DNA of 64,000 nucleotides from Pirellulales bacterium (GTDB lineage Bacteria > Planctomycetota > Planctomycetia > Pirellulales > JACPPG01), in the NCBI GenBank assembly GCA_036499395.1, contig DASYDW010000019.1, positions 62,001-126,000 of the forward strand. The letters run 5' to 3'. Shown piece after piece: positions 48,693 through 58,042 of this stretch. A program made the translations under genes and the position numbers. Under the pieces are notes generated by a model. It saw nothing but the letters and a program-made list of their open reading frames with translations, was not told the DNA's origin and made no database searches. How positions within the stretch are numbered: the stretch's first letter is position 1; every line of letters starts with the position of its first letter.

Positions 48693-50663
48693 CTACGGCG
48701 TAACAATCGGGAACCAGGCGTCGAACGTGTCAAGCAGGCCAAACAGTTGTCCCACGCTTGCTACCTTGCCGGTGATTTTGATGTCGCCTGACGCCAAGGC
48801 CTCGGGCATCGTCACCTGACGCAGCATGATCTTGTTCAGCAATGTGCGCGACAGCTTCAAAGTGGCGTCAGCGTCAGCCGCCTGCACGCCATCGGAATGG
48901 TTCAACACCGAATGGGCCAGCGTCAACACGTACTTCTCGCCCGTGTCACTGAAATCGAAGTTCAGCGTGATCCGCTTGCCGGCGGCCTTCGGTGCGTTAA
49001 GCCGTATCCCCAGGTAATCGAAGAATTGATCCAACGTCAGCGACGCGACAACGTCCCCCACCGACGAGGCGACATCGGTTTTGACGATCCCCTGCCGCAG
49101 CTCCTTGGCCGCGCTCAGGTAGAAATTGCGACAGGGCCCCGATTCCGCCTGATATCCCAATTGCTCGAGCGCATTGGCCTGCAGCTCCTTGGCCGCGCGA
49201 TTCTTCGGGTCGGCGAACACCACATGGTTCACCACCTCGGCCACCCAGCGGTAATCTCCGTTGTCGAAGGCCTCGCGTGCTTTGGCAAGTACTGCGTCGG
49301 CGCCCCCCATGTACTCCACGTATTTTTTGCTTCCTTCGACCGGCGGTAGCGGATGCAAAGTCGCTGGGTTGCCGTCGAACCAGCCAAGATAAAACACGTA
49401 CGTCGACTTCACGTTGTGATTCAAAGTGCCGTAGTAGTCGCGGTTCGACCAATATTTGGCCAGCGACTCGGGCAGTTCGATCTGCTCGGCAATCTCGGTC
49501 ATCGTCAGCCCTTGATTGGCCAGCCGTAAAGTTTGATCGTTGATGAATCGATACAGATCGCGTTGCCGCTCAAGATGTTCGATAACGCGCTCCTTGCTCC
49601 ACACCGGCCAATGATGCATGCCGTACAGTACCTCAGCCTTGCCTCCCCATTTCCGCACCGAGTTGTGCAGATACTTCGACCACGCCAGCGGATCGCGCAG
49701 CTTCGTGCCGCGCAGCGAATACAAATTGTGCAGAGTATGGCAGGCATTCTCAGCCACGGTCAGCGCCTTCAGTTCCGGCAAATACCAGTGCATTTCCGAT
49801 GGCGCTTCGCTCCCCGGGGCGAGCATGAACTCGAACTTCAGCCCGTCGATGGTTTCTTCCTGGCCGTCGCGGCTGATGTACACCGTCGGTGGAATCAACG
49901 TCACGGTGCCGGTCGAGGTCGTCATTCCCAGCCCTGCCCCCACCTGACCGCGCGGGTCGGGGGGCAGCAGGTTGCCGTACATGTACCCGGCCCGGCGTCC
50001 CATGACGTTCCCGGCCATCACGTTTTCGCTAATCGCGTGTTCGAAGAATCCCTCGGGGGCGTAGATCGCCACCTTGCCCGCCTTCACATCGTCGGGCGAG
50101 ACGACGCCGCGCACCCCACCGAAATGGTCGACGTGCGAATGCGAGTAGATCACGGCAACAATGTTTCGCTTCGGCCGGTGCGAAAAATACAGCGCGAGCG
50201 CCGCGCGGGCCGTTTCGGCTGACACCAAGGGATCGACGACGATCAAGCCCGAGTTCCCCTCGATCAGCGTCATGTTCGACAGGTCGGCATTCCTCACCTG
50301 ATAGATGCGCTCGGTGACCTCGAACAGGCCCGAGATATTCACTAACTGCGATTGCCGCCATAGGCTGGGATTGACCGTGTCCGGCGCCGCGGCATCTTCC
50401 TTGATAAAGCCAAACTGATTCGGGTCCCAAACCACGTCCCCCTGGTCGGTGCGAATAATGTCTGCCGACAAGGGAGCGATAAGCCCGCGGCGCGCGTCGG
50501 CGAACGACTGTTGATCGGTAAAGGGCAACGTCTCGCGCACCCGTGCGTTCGCCTGCATGGTCGTGGCCGTAGCGTCGGCCGGCGGCGTCGCTTCCTCGTT
50601 CGCCTCGGCAGCTGCGCCGACGCTCATGCTCGCCACCAACAAAACGGCGCCCAGAAAACGCAT
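48693..50663 (-). CDS. Alkyl/aryl sulfatase of the SdsA1 type (metallo-beta-lactamase fold)
   Basis: The enzyme family hydrolyses primary alkyl sulfates such as dodecyl sulfate. The protein has 656 residues. A signal peptide (MRFLGAVLLVASMSVGAAA) starts at the ATG at 50663 behind AAGGAAGAG. The MBL motif is HSHVDHFGG in VIYSHSHVDHFGGVRG; other family segments are NPSLWRQSQL, LRGTKLRDPLAWSKYLH and GMHHWPVWSKE. A dimerisation helical domain and a C-terminal SCP2-like domain (TLNFDFSDTGEKYVLTLAH) complete the usual three-domain layout. Location periplasmic. It is divergent from the ABC exporter pair. Confidence 0.95.
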   Translation of the reverse strand: MRFLGAVLLVASMSVGAAAEANEEATPPADATATTMQANARVRETLPFTDQQSFADARRGLIAPLSADIIRTDQGDVVWDPNQFGFIKEDAAAPDTVNPSLWRQSQLVNISGLFEVTERIYQVRNADLSNMTLIEGNSGLIVVDPLVSAETARAALALYFSHRPKRNIVAVIYSHSHVDHFGGVRGVVSPDDVKAGKVAIYAPEGFFEHAISENVMAGNVMGRRAGYMYGNLLPPDPRGQVGAGLGMTTSTGTVTLIPPTVYISRDGQEETIDGLKFEFMLAPGSEAPSEMHWYLPELKALTVAENACHTLHNLYSLRGTKLRDPLAWSKYLHNSVRKWGGKAEVLYGMHHWPVWSKERVIEHLERQRDLYRFINDQTLRLANQGLTMTEIAEQIELPESLAKYWSNRDYYGTLNHNVKSTYVFYLGWFDGNPATLHPLPPVEGSKKYVEYMGGADAVLAKAREAFDNGDYRWVAEVVNHVVFADPKNRAAKELQANALEQLGYQAESGPCRNFYLSAAKELRQGIVKTDVASSVGDVVASLTLDQFFDYLGIRLNAPKAAGKRITLNFDFSDTGEKYVLTLAHSVLNHSDGVQAADADATLKLSRTLLNKIMLRQVTMPEALASGDIKITGKVASVGQLFGLLDTFDAWFPIVTP

Positions 50664-50894
50664 GATGCTCTTCCTTATTCGTTCGATCGCAGCCGGAGAA
50701 ATTTCGAGATCGGCCTCTTTATTACCGCACCGCCCCGCGCTTGGCAAAGTAACGATATATCAAGCTTACGGCGCCCCGTGGAGGCACCTCCGCCGCGAGC
50801 CGCTAGAATTCTGCGACCAAGACAGCCATGATAAGTAGGGCCGTGGGCACACCCCGGACCGCTCGGGAACGGAACAACAGGCAACCGAAAGCTT

Positions 50895-51596
50895 ATGAGT
50901 GCCGACAGTAGCGGGAACGCCAACTTCGCCATTCGCGCGGTCGATCTCGTGAAATCGTACGACTGCGCCGCGCAACCGGTCTATGCGCTGCGCGGCATTT
51001 CGTTCGAAGTCCGGCCAGGCGAGCGCGTGGCACTCTTGGGAAAATCAGGCTCAGGCAAGTCGACCTTGCTGAACCTGCTGGGCGGCCTCGATCGCCCGAA
51101 ATCCGGTTCGCTGCAAGTGGCCGGAGAGGAACTGAGCACGCTTTCGGATCGTCAACTGGCCCGCTTCCGATCAGCCTCGGTCGGCTGCATCTTTCAGTCG
51201 TTCAATCTGATCTTGTCGCGGACGGCGCTAGAAAATGTCGAGCTGCCGATGATCTTCGCTGGGCAAACTTCGGCCGCGCGCCGCGCCATTGCCCGTCAGG
51301 CACTCGAAGCGGTGGGACTTGTCGCGCGATTGGATCATTTCCCCACACAACTCAGCGGTGGCGAGAATCAGCGCGTGGCGATTGCCCGCGCCTTGGTGAA
51401 TCGCCCGCGCGTGTTACTGGCGGACGAGCCGACAGGTAATCTCGACAGCGCCACGGCCCGCGAAGTGGTGGCGCTGCTCACCGCGCACGTTGCCGAGCAT
51501 GGCACAACGTTGATCCTCGTCACGCATGACGAGGAACTGGCCGCCTCGTGTACCGACCGTGTTATCCGCTTGCAAGATGGCCAGATCCTGAATTGA
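50895..51596 (+). CDS. ABC transporter ATP-binding protein (MacB/LolD type)
   Basis: The protein has 233 residues. Walker A is GKSGSGKST, the signature is LSGGENQRVAIARALVN and Walker B is VLLADEPTGNLDS, with a switch His in LILVTHDEE. The sequence matches ATPases that pair with FtsX-type permeases for lipoprotein, peptide or macrolide export. The permease gene starts 22 bases downstream. The signature has Asn where Gln is usual (LSGGEN), a conservative change. Confidence 0.95.
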   Translation: MSADSSGNANFAIRAVDLVKSYDCAAQPVYALRGISFEVRPGERVALLGKSGSGKSTLLNLLGGLDRPKSGSLQVAGEELSTLSDRQLARFRSASVGCIFQSFNLILSRTALENVELPMIFAGQTSAARRAIARQALEAVGLVARLDHFPTQLSGGENQRVAIARALVNRPRVLLADEPTGNLDSATAREVVALLTAHVAEHGTTLILVTHDEELAASCTDRVIRLQDGQILN

Positions 51597-51618
51597 CATC
51601 CCGACGGAACTCTCTGCC

Positions 51619-53169
51619 GTGCGTACGATCGACCAGTTAACCCTGCCACTCGTGGCCCTCGCGCAACAGAAGTCGCGCACGCTGATGACCACGCTCGGCG
51701 TCACGTTCGGGGCGTTCGTGCTGGCGGCGAGCCTCTCGATCGGCCAGGGCGTGCAGGACACGATCTATCGCGAAACGCATCGCACCGATTTTCTCCGCAA
51801 AGTTCATGTGCAATCGAAATGGATCACCGGCGATGTTAACGCCGCGGCCGAGGTCGTTGACGTGCCCGGCAAGATGAGCGCCGAGCGACGCGACCGATTG
51901 CGTCATGCCATTCGTCAGGCGAACGCTTACAACCGTAACGACGCGCCGCAATTGATCCTTTCCCAGAAAGCGCTCGCCGATATCGAGGCGCTGCCGCACG
52001 TCGAGGCCGTCGTGCCGGTGATTCACGAGCGATGCTTCGCGATTCTGGACGGCCACTCAGAACCGATAAAGCTGTCCGGCGGCCGCCCCGGTGACGACTA
52101 TTTCGGGTCACGCCTCGTCGCGGGGCGGATGTTCGACGCTGACGATCAACGCGCGGCGGTCGTCAACGAATTACTGCTCTATCGTTTCGGCGTGGTCGAT
52201 GAGAAAAGCGTCCCGATGGCGATTGGCAAGAAAATCCGCCTGCAGATGCAAGCCCAAGCCGCGCCGCAGGGTGGTTTCCGCCTGGTCCTGTTGAAGCCCG
52301 ACGGATCGCCGTTGTCGCTCGAACAAAATAGCGTGTTGGCAAAAATCACGGCCGCACTCCCCGCGGCTCTCGATAAGTTGAATCTCAGTGGCGAAGAGGT
52401 GTCGGCCATACGCGCGGCATTGGCCGCCAAGCCCGATCCCGCGGCTGCCGATCCCATTACCGAGGAAGTGACGATCGTCGGTGTCACGCGCCAACCCACG
52501 GCCGCCGAACAAAAAGCTCCCTGGGATCCCTCGCGGCAGGCAACCGACGTGGTGATCCCCTATCGGCTTGCCACCGACATTGCCTTTCGCCAGCCCGGCT
52601 ATAAACAGTTCGGCGTCAACGAAGCGGTCGTAATCACCGACAGCGAGGACCACACGCTCGAGGTTTATAAAGCCGTCACTGCGAAGAATTTCAATGGCCG
52701 CGCGGCGATCGAATACGTCGAACAGCAACGCTTGATGTATCTGCTGATCTTTTCGGGCATGACCTGCGTCGCCGCGGTGGCGCTCTTGGTCGCGGCTCTC
52801 GGCATCGCCAATACCATGTCAATGAGCGTGCTGGAGCGGACGCGCGAGATCGGCATCATGAAGGCCGTCGGCGCCGCCAGCGGTCAACTGCAGATCATGT
52901 TTCTGATCGAGGGAGCGCTGATCGGCCTGATCGGTGGACTGTTGGGGCTGCTACTGGCCTGGGGCGCGTCGTTTCCGGGCGATGCCTGGGTCCGGGCTCG
53001 CGTGGCGGGCAAGCTCGAGGTCGACCTCGATTCGTCGATCTTTGTCTTTCCCGCCTGGCTATCGATCGTGGTTCTGGTAGTCGTCGTCACCGTCACCACG
53101 CTGGCGGCTTTTTATCCAGCCCGACGGGCTGCGCGGATCGATCCGGTCACCGCGCTACGGCATGAATGA
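51619..53169 (+). CDS. ABC transporter permease of the FtsX/MacB family
   Basis: The protein has 516 residues. One N-terminal transmembrane helix (about 22-45, LMTTLGVTFGAFVLAASLSI) is followed by a large extracytoplasmic domain (about 50-370) and three C-terminal helices. The FtsX core is visible in TMSMSVLERTREIGIMKAVG. The domain is larger than in simple MacB proteins. A GTG start is used. It forms an exporter with the preceding ATPase; no membrane-fusion protein is adjacent, so the export partner is unclear. Confidence 0.92.
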   Translation: MRTIDQLTLPLVALAQQKSRTLMTTLGVTFGAFVLAASLSIGQGVQDTIYRETHRTDFLRKVHVQSKWITGDVNAAAEVVDVPGKMSAERRDRLRHAIRQANAYNRNDAPQLILSQKALADIEALPHVEAVVPVIHERCFAILDGHSEPIKLSGGRPGDDYFGSRLVAGRMFDADDQRAAVVNELLLYRFGVVDEKSVPMAIGKKIRLQMQAQAAPQGGFRLVLLKPDGSPLSLEQNSVLAKITAALPAALDKLNLSGEEVSAIRAALAAKPDPAAADPITEEVTIVGVTRQPTAAEQKAPWDPSRQATDVVIPYRLATDIAFRQPGYKQFGVNEAVVITDSEDHTLEVYKAVTAKNFNGRAAIEYVEQQRLMYLLIFSGMTCVAAVALLVAALGIANTMSMSVLERTREIGIMKAVGAASGQLQIMFLIEGALIGLIGGLLGLLLAWGASFPGDAWVRARVAGKLEVDLDSSIFVFPAWLSIVVLVVVVTVTTLAAFYPARRAARIDPVTALRHE

Positions 53170-53211
53170 CTCGCGCGACGCGTCAGGCAGCATGCCGGCG
53201 ATGCGAAGCGA

Positions 53212-53907
53212 TTACTTCTTGGCCGTGGCTTTTTCTACGGCCGCGACCAGAATCTTCTCGGCGGCCGGACGGCCAAGCGTCGTATCCTCGCCGCTGACGC
53301 TGACGGTCACGATCCCCGCCTCGGCGCGATTCACCTTAACGCGCCCCATCGCGCCCAGCGGCAGCCCGGCTTCGCTCAGATAGCGCAAGAACTCGGGCGA
53401 CTGGTCAATCACTCGCGCCAGCCGAAATTGCGCCCCCACTTCGCAATCGGCCAGCGAACGGAGCCGCTCGTCCGGCAGCGAACCGTCGGCCCGGGGAATC
53501 GGATCGCCGTGCGGATCGACGTGAGGGTAGTTGAGAAACGCGTCGATGCGATCCACCAACAGATCGCTCACTGCGTGTTCCATATTCTCGGCCTCTTCGT
53601 GCACCTCGTCCCAGCTCAGGTCGAGCGTCTTGGTGAGGAACAACTCGATCAGTCGGTGCCGCCGCAGAATGCGCAGGGCCAGGCTCTTGCCGGCCGTCGT
53701 CAAGCGCGCTCCTTCGTACGGCGTATAGGTCGCCAGTTTGCTGTCGCCCAGCGTCTTCAACATGCTGGTCACGGTGCCGGGCGAAACATTGAGCGCGGAC
53801 GCCACCTGCCCCGTCGCGGCGGGCTTGCCGTCCTGCGCGGCGCAAATCTGGTAGATCGTCTTCAGATAATTCTCAACGGTGAGACTGGCCAAGCGATTCC
53901 GCTCCAC
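53212..53907 (-). CDS. DtxR/MntR-type metal-dependent regulator with FeoA domain
   Basis: The protein has 231 residues. The winged HTH (TVENYLKTIYQICAAQD, QVASALNVSPGTVTSMLKTL) is followed by the metal-binding dimerisation domain with the motif EEAENMEHAVSDLL and YPHVDPHGDPIP, and a C-terminal FeoA/SH3-like domain (QSPEFLRYLSEAGLPLGAMG). The family represses iron or manganese uptake when metal is bound. The start is a GTG at 53907; a TTG five codons later follows GGAG and is also possible. It is divergent from mch; no metal transporter is next to it. Confidence 0.92.
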   Translation of the reverse strand: MERNRLASLTVENYLKTIYQICAAQDGKPAATGQVASALNVSPGTVTSMLKTLGDSKLATYTPYEGARLTTAGKSLALRILRRHRLIELFLTKTLDLSWDEVHEEAENMEHAVSDLLVDRIDAFLNYPHVDPHGDPIPRADGSLPDERLRSLADCEVGAQFRLARVIDQSPEFLRYLSEAGLPLGAMGRVKVNRAEAGIVTVSVSGEDTTLGRPAAEKILVAAVEKATAKK

Positions 53908-54142
53908 AAAGGGGCATGCGCGTTGTGTTATTTCGATGCATCACGGCGTACTCTCGCCGGTCGCGAACTACCACCGGTCGAACACCAAGCGCCGCAAGTG
54001 ATACGAAATTCTAGATCACAGGCCAGCACGCGGGCAATTGCCACTCGACACAACAAATCGGCCCCATTGCCAGCAACCGGTCGAAGAACGATCATACAAG
54101 CCCGATAGAGATCAAATTTCACGCATTTCGCAGGCTATAACC

Positions 54143-55081
54143 GTGAAACTCAACGAGCGCGCCGCCACGATCTGCCAGAGCATCATGGCCGATGCCGAGC
54201 GGCTGCGCGTCGCTGTCTCGTCGATCGGCGGGGCGACGTTTATTGATGCCGGCATCGCCGTGCCCGGCGGTTTGGCGGCCGGTATGGCGCTCGCCGAAGT
54301 TTGTCTGGCGGGCTTGGGACGCATCGCCCTGGTGCCGGCCTCGACGACCTGGTCCGGCCCCGCGGTGACCGTGACGACCGATCATCCGGTGGCCGCCTGC
54401 ATGGCCAGCCAGTATGCCGGCTGGCAAATCTCGCAAGGCAAGTACTTCGCGATGGGCTCGGGCCCGATGCGCGCCGTGGGCAGCAAGGAGCCGCTCTTCG
54501 AGCGCATCGGAAATCGCGAGTCCGCGCCTGATGTCGTCGGCGTGCTCGAAACGCGCAAAACGCCGACACCCGAGGCGATTCAATACATTGCCCAGGCCTG
54601 CCAGGTGACGCCCGAACGGGTGACGCTGTTGGCCGCGCCGACGGCCAGCCAGGCTGGCGGCGTCCAGATCGTAGCCCGTTCGATCGAAACAGCCCTGCAT
54701 AAGATGCTGGAAATCGGCTTCGACATCACGCGCGTGACCAGCGGATTAGGCGTGGCACCATTGCCGCCGGTTGCCGCTGACGATCTGGCCGCGATTGGTC
54801 GCACGAACGACGCGATTCTTTATGGCGGCGAGGTCACGCTGTGGGTTCATGGTGCGGACGATGATCTGACATCGCTGGGTCCGCGCATTCCTAGCAGCGC
54901 TTCGAGCGATCATGGCCAGCCTTTCCGACAGATTTTTGAACGCTATGAACGCGATTTTTATCGAGTCGATCCACACCTCTTCAGCCCGGCCGTCGTGACG
55001 CTCGTGAACCTCGACACGGGGCGGACCTTTCGCTTCGGCCGGTTGCTGCCCGAGGTTATCGAGCAATCGTTCTCGACCTGA
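54143..55081 (+). CDS. mch: Methenyltetrahydromethanopterin cyclohydrolase
   Basis: Mch interconverts methenyl- and formyl-H4MPT in the H4MPT-linked formaldehyde oxidation pathway. The protein has 312 residues from the GTG at 54143 (KLNERAATICQSIMADAERL); the frame is open for 35 codons upstream without family similarity. Conserved stretches are GGATFIDAGIAVPGGLAAG, TDHPVAACMASQYAGWQIS, YFAMGSGPMRAVGSKEP and VTSGLGVAPLPPVA. The C1 genes fae and fhc are not in the window. The following ATP-grasp gene starts 17 bases later and completes a two-gene unit. Confidence 0.95.
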   Translation: MKLNERAATICQSIMADAERLRVAVSSIGGATFIDAGIAVPGGLAAGMALAEVCLAGLGRIALVPASTTWSGPAVTVTTDHPVAACMASQYAGWQISQGKYFAMGSGPMRAVGSKEPLFERIGNRESAPDVVGVLETRKTPTPEAIQYIAQACQVTPERVTLLAAPTASQAGGVQIVARSIETALHKMLEIGFDITRVTSGLGVAPLPPVAADDLAAIGRTNDAILYGGEVTLWVHGADDDLTSLGPRIPSSASSDHGQPFRQIFERYERDFYRVDPHLFSPAVVTLVNLDTGRTFRFGRLLPEVIEQSFST

Positions 55082-55098
55082 CGCGGAGTGGATTCCCG

Positions 55099-56025
55099 AT
55101 GGACGTAGCGGTGCTGGGCTCGCCGACTAGTTGGTACTTGCGCGACCTGACGCGCGCGGCGGGCACGAGTCACCGGATTGTCCCTGCGACATTTCGCCAA
55201 TTAACGGCGGCCGTCGATCCGACGCGGCAAAAAATCACCTCGGCCGATCTCGATCTAAGTTCGTTCGACGCGGTGCTGGTGCGAACGATGCCGCCGGGCA
55301 CGCTCGAACAGGTCGTCTTTCGCATGGACGTGCTTGGCCGGCTGGCCGCGTCAGGCGTCACGGTCCTTAATCCGCCGCGCGCCGTCGAAGCCGCGGTGGA
55401 CAAGTTCCTCGCCACGGCCCGGCTGCAAGCGGCCGGCCTGCACGTGCCGCGGACGATCGCGTGCCAGACGGCCGACGAGGCCCTGGCTGCCTTCGAACAG
55501 CTCGGCCGGGACGTGGTGATAAAGCCGCTCTTCGGTTCCGAGGGGCGCGGTATCACGCGAGTTAACGACCTAGCGCTCGCCGAACGCGCCTTCCGCATGC
55601 TCGAACAGCTTGGCGCCGTGATCTACCTGCAAGAGTTCATCGAGCACGAGGGGTACGATCTGCGGCTATTGGTGATCGGCGAGCAAACTCTCGCCATGCG
55701 ACGCCGCAACCCACACGACTGGCGCACGAATGTCAGCCGGGGCGCCACGGCCGAGGCCTTCACCCCCGAGACACACCTAATAGAACTCGCACGCCGCGCG
55801 GCCCAGGCTCTCGAGGCGCCGCTCGCCGGCGTCGACATTCTTCCGGCTCGTGACGGCACGCTGTACCTGATCGAAGTCAACGCCGTCCCCGGCTGGCAAG
55901 CCCTGGCCGCGGCCACGAATCAGGATGTGGCGAGATTAGTTCTGGACCTCGTCGAAACATCCGCCAAACGGCCGAGCCAACCGAACAGTGCTCCAACAAA
56001 TCCCTCTCCCTCTGGGAGATGTTAG
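55099..56025 (+). CDS. RimK-type ATP-grasp ligase linked to C1 metabolism
   Basis: The protein has 308 residues with ATP-grasp features: VIKPLFGSEGRGITRVND for the phosphate-binding loop, and YLIEVNAVPGW (ExN metal-binding pattern). RimK-like ligases near mch in methylotrophs and planctomycetes are thought to add amino acids, possibly glutamate, during methanopterin cofactor synthesis; that role is by analogy. The ATG follows CGGAG. The last about 10 residues (NPSPSGRC) are encoded inside a short repetitive sequence at 56001-56034, so the end may have been altered by that repeat. Confidence 0.88.
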   Translation: MDVAVLGSPTSWYLRDLTRAAGTSHRIVPATFRQLTAAVDPTRQKITSADLDLSSFDAVLVRTMPPGTLEQVVFRMDVLGRLAASGVTVLNPPRAVEAAVDKFLATARLQAAGLHVPRTIACQTADEALAAFEQLGRDVVIKPLFGSEGRGITRVNDLALAERAFRMLEQLGAVIYLQEFIEHEGYDLRLLVIGEQTLAMRRRNPHDWRTNVSRGATAEAFTPETHLIELARRAAQALEAPLAGVDILPARDGTLYLIEVNAVPGWQALAAATNQDVARLVLDLVETSAKRPSQPNSAPTNPSPSGRC

Positions 56026-56034
56026 GTGAGGGCC
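56001..56034 (+). repeat. Short CCCTCTCCC-type repeat at gene end
   Basis: The sequence TCCCTCTCCCTCTGGGAGAT followed by GTTAGGTGAGGG resembles a widely dispersed intergenic palindromic element (arms CCCTCTCCC and GGTGAGGG with CTCTGGGAG in the centre). It covers the stop codon of the ATP-grasp gene. Only this one copy is seen in the window. Confidence 0.5.
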
Positions 56035-56107
56035 AGCGCAAAAAAGCATTCAGCCCAGCGATAAACTCCGCTCCCCCACGTCCCCAGATTCATCGCTCTG
56101 CATTCCC

Positions 56108-57793
56108 TCACGGCCCGCCGGGAATCATCCACGTCATCAAATACGCCTGCACCAGCGTCAGCAGCCCTACCAGGCAAGCCAGCGCGATGCTGTGTGGAAA
56201 GACGAATCGCAGAATGGCCCCTTCCCCGCCATTTTGTTCGGTCGCCACGGCCGCGACGACGATGCTCTGCGCGTCGATCATCTTGCCCATCACGCCGCCC
56301 GTGCTGTTCGAACCAACGATCAACACCGGCGGTAGGTTCAATTGCTCGGCGGTGATTTTCTGCAGGCTGCCGAAGAGTGCATTTGACGATGTGTCCGAGC
56401 CCGTGAGCGCAACGCCCAGCCATCCCAACAGCGGCGCGAAGAACGGGTAGAGCCAGCCGGTGTGCGTGAACGCCAGCCCTAGCGTGGCATCGGCGCCGCT
56501 GAACTTGGTCACGAACGCCAGTCCCAGCATGCAGGCGATCGTCACCAGCGCCAGCCGCATGCGCCACAGCGTTTCGAAGAACTGGCGTACGAACACCCCC
56601 GGCGCGATGCGCAGCCAAAACGCCGTGATGATTGCCGCCAGGAATATTCCGGTGCCCGTCGCTGACAGCCAATTCAGGTCGTACGTCGCAGGCAGGGGTT
56701 TATCCGCCCGGTCCCTACCCGGCGCGACGTTGGCGACCGGCGCCGTCGGGTAAACCACATTGTGTAATCCCGGCACTTCGAACGTCAGCTTACTGATGCC
56801 TGCCAGGGCATTGGGGTTCTCGGTCGTTCCGCCGTTGAGAGCCGTCTTAAAAGATGGCCATCCCCACAGGAAGACCATCACCGACAGGATCACCCACGGC
56901 ATCCACGCATACATAATCGCGCCGCGTGTCAGACGCGTTTTTTCGACCGGCGCAGGTGCCGCATCCGGGAAACGCCATACCACGGCCGGCTGCCAGAACT
57001 GAAGGAACACAGCCAGCGCCACCAGCGAGCCGAGCCCACCGATCACGTCAACCAACGTCGGGCCGTGAAAGTTTGACGTCAGAAACTGCAGCCCGGCAAA
57101 GCTGCCACCACACATGGCGATCGCCGGCCAGCATTCGCGCACGCCGCGCCAGCCAGACATCACGGCCACGAGCCACGCCGGCACGATCAGCGAGAAAAGC
57201 GGCAATTGCCGACCGGCCATCTGGCTCAATTCCATTTCGTCCAAGCCTGACACCTTGGCCAACATGATGATCGGCGTCCCCAAGGCCCCGAACGCCACCG
57301 GAGAGGTGTTGGCCAACAGCGCCAACCCCGCCGCGTAGAGGGGTGAAAAGCCAAGCCCGATCAATAACGCCGCTGAGATGGCGACCGGCGTGCCGAAACC
57401 CGCCGCCCCTTCGACAAACGTTCCGAACGAAAACGCAATCAACAGCGCCTGCATCCGCTGATCCGACGAAATCGCGGCGACCGATCGCTTCACGACATCA
57501 AACTGCCCTGACACAACCGTCAGGTGGAACATGAACACGGCCGCCACGACGATCCAGCCGATCGGCAACAGCCCATAAGCTGCTCCGTTGGCAGCCGCCG
57601 CGAGCGCCGGGCCCGTGGGCATTCCGAATCCCAAGATCGCCACGCCCAGCGCGGCCAGCAGTCCGGCGATCGCTGCCCGCTCGGCCGCGATGCCGGCGAC
57701 GAGTAGCCCCAAGAGCAGGCAGATCGGCGCTGCCGCCAGCAGCGTTGATGCCACCGGCGCACCGAACGGATCGTAGTTTTGCAGCCATTCCAC
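56108..57793 (-). CDS. L-lactate permease (LctP/LldP family)
   Basis: The protein has 561 residues, close to the usual 550, with about 13 predicted membrane helices. Family marks are FGTFVEGAAGFGTPVAISAA, the GSDTSSNALFGSLQ segment and STGGVMGKMIDAQSIVVAA. These proteins bring in lactate or glycolate with protons. The GTG at 57793 (first residues MEWLQNYDPFGAP) is chosen because it matches family starts and follows AAGAGG; an open frame runs 62 codons further upstream. It is divergent from the alcohol dehydrogenase gene. Glycolate or lactate use would fit the aceBA genes, but that is only a suggestion. Confidence 0.94.
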   Translation of the reverse strand: MEWLQNYDPFGAPVASTLLAAAPICLLLGLLVAGIAAERAAIAGLLAALGVAILGFGMPTGPALAAAANGAAYGLLPIGWIVVAAVFMFHLTVVSGQFDVVKRSVAAISSDQRMQALLIAFSFGTFVEGAAGFGTPVAISAALLIGLGFSPLYAAGLALLANTSPVAFGALGTPIIMLAKVSGLDEMELSQMAGRQLPLFSLIVPAWLVAVMSGWRGVRECWPAIAMCGGSFAGLQFLTSNFHGPTLVDVIGGLGSLVALAVFLQFWQPAVVWRFPDAAPAPVEKTRLTRGAIMYAWMPWVILSVMVFLWGWPSFKTALNGGTTENPNALAGISKLTFEVPGLHNVVYPTAPVANVAPGRDRADKPLPATYDLNWLSATGTGIFLAAIITAFWLRIAPGVFVRQFFETLWRMRLALVTIACMLGLAFVTKFSGADATLGLAFTHTGWLYPFFAPLLGWLGVALTGSDTSSNALFGSLQKITAEQLNLPPVLIVGSNSTGGVMGKMIDAQSIVVAAVATEQNGGEGAILRFVFPHSIALACLVGLLTLVQAYLMTWMIPGGP

Positions 57794-58042
57794 GAAAGCG
57801 GGCCTCTTGATGATTTCGCCTGTTGAGAATTCAAACACCTGTGAGTGACCGAGCACGATTCCGCTCGCACCGAACAATTGGCAAGCCCTCGAAGATAACC
57901 AGCCAGCGTCGGTGGGGGCAAACCCCGACGCAGCATTTCCCGGTTTCCCGCGCGTCCCGGTCGTGACATAGCCCAACACGCTTCGACGTTTGTAGAATTG
58001 CGCTGTACTGCGCCATACTTACCGTCAAAGCAGGAGCGAATC

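Noticed and set aside
57794-57979. 62-codon N-terminal extension of the lactate permease
   Set aside because: The family starts close to the WLQNYDPFG segment and a GTG at 57793 has a good ribosome binding site.
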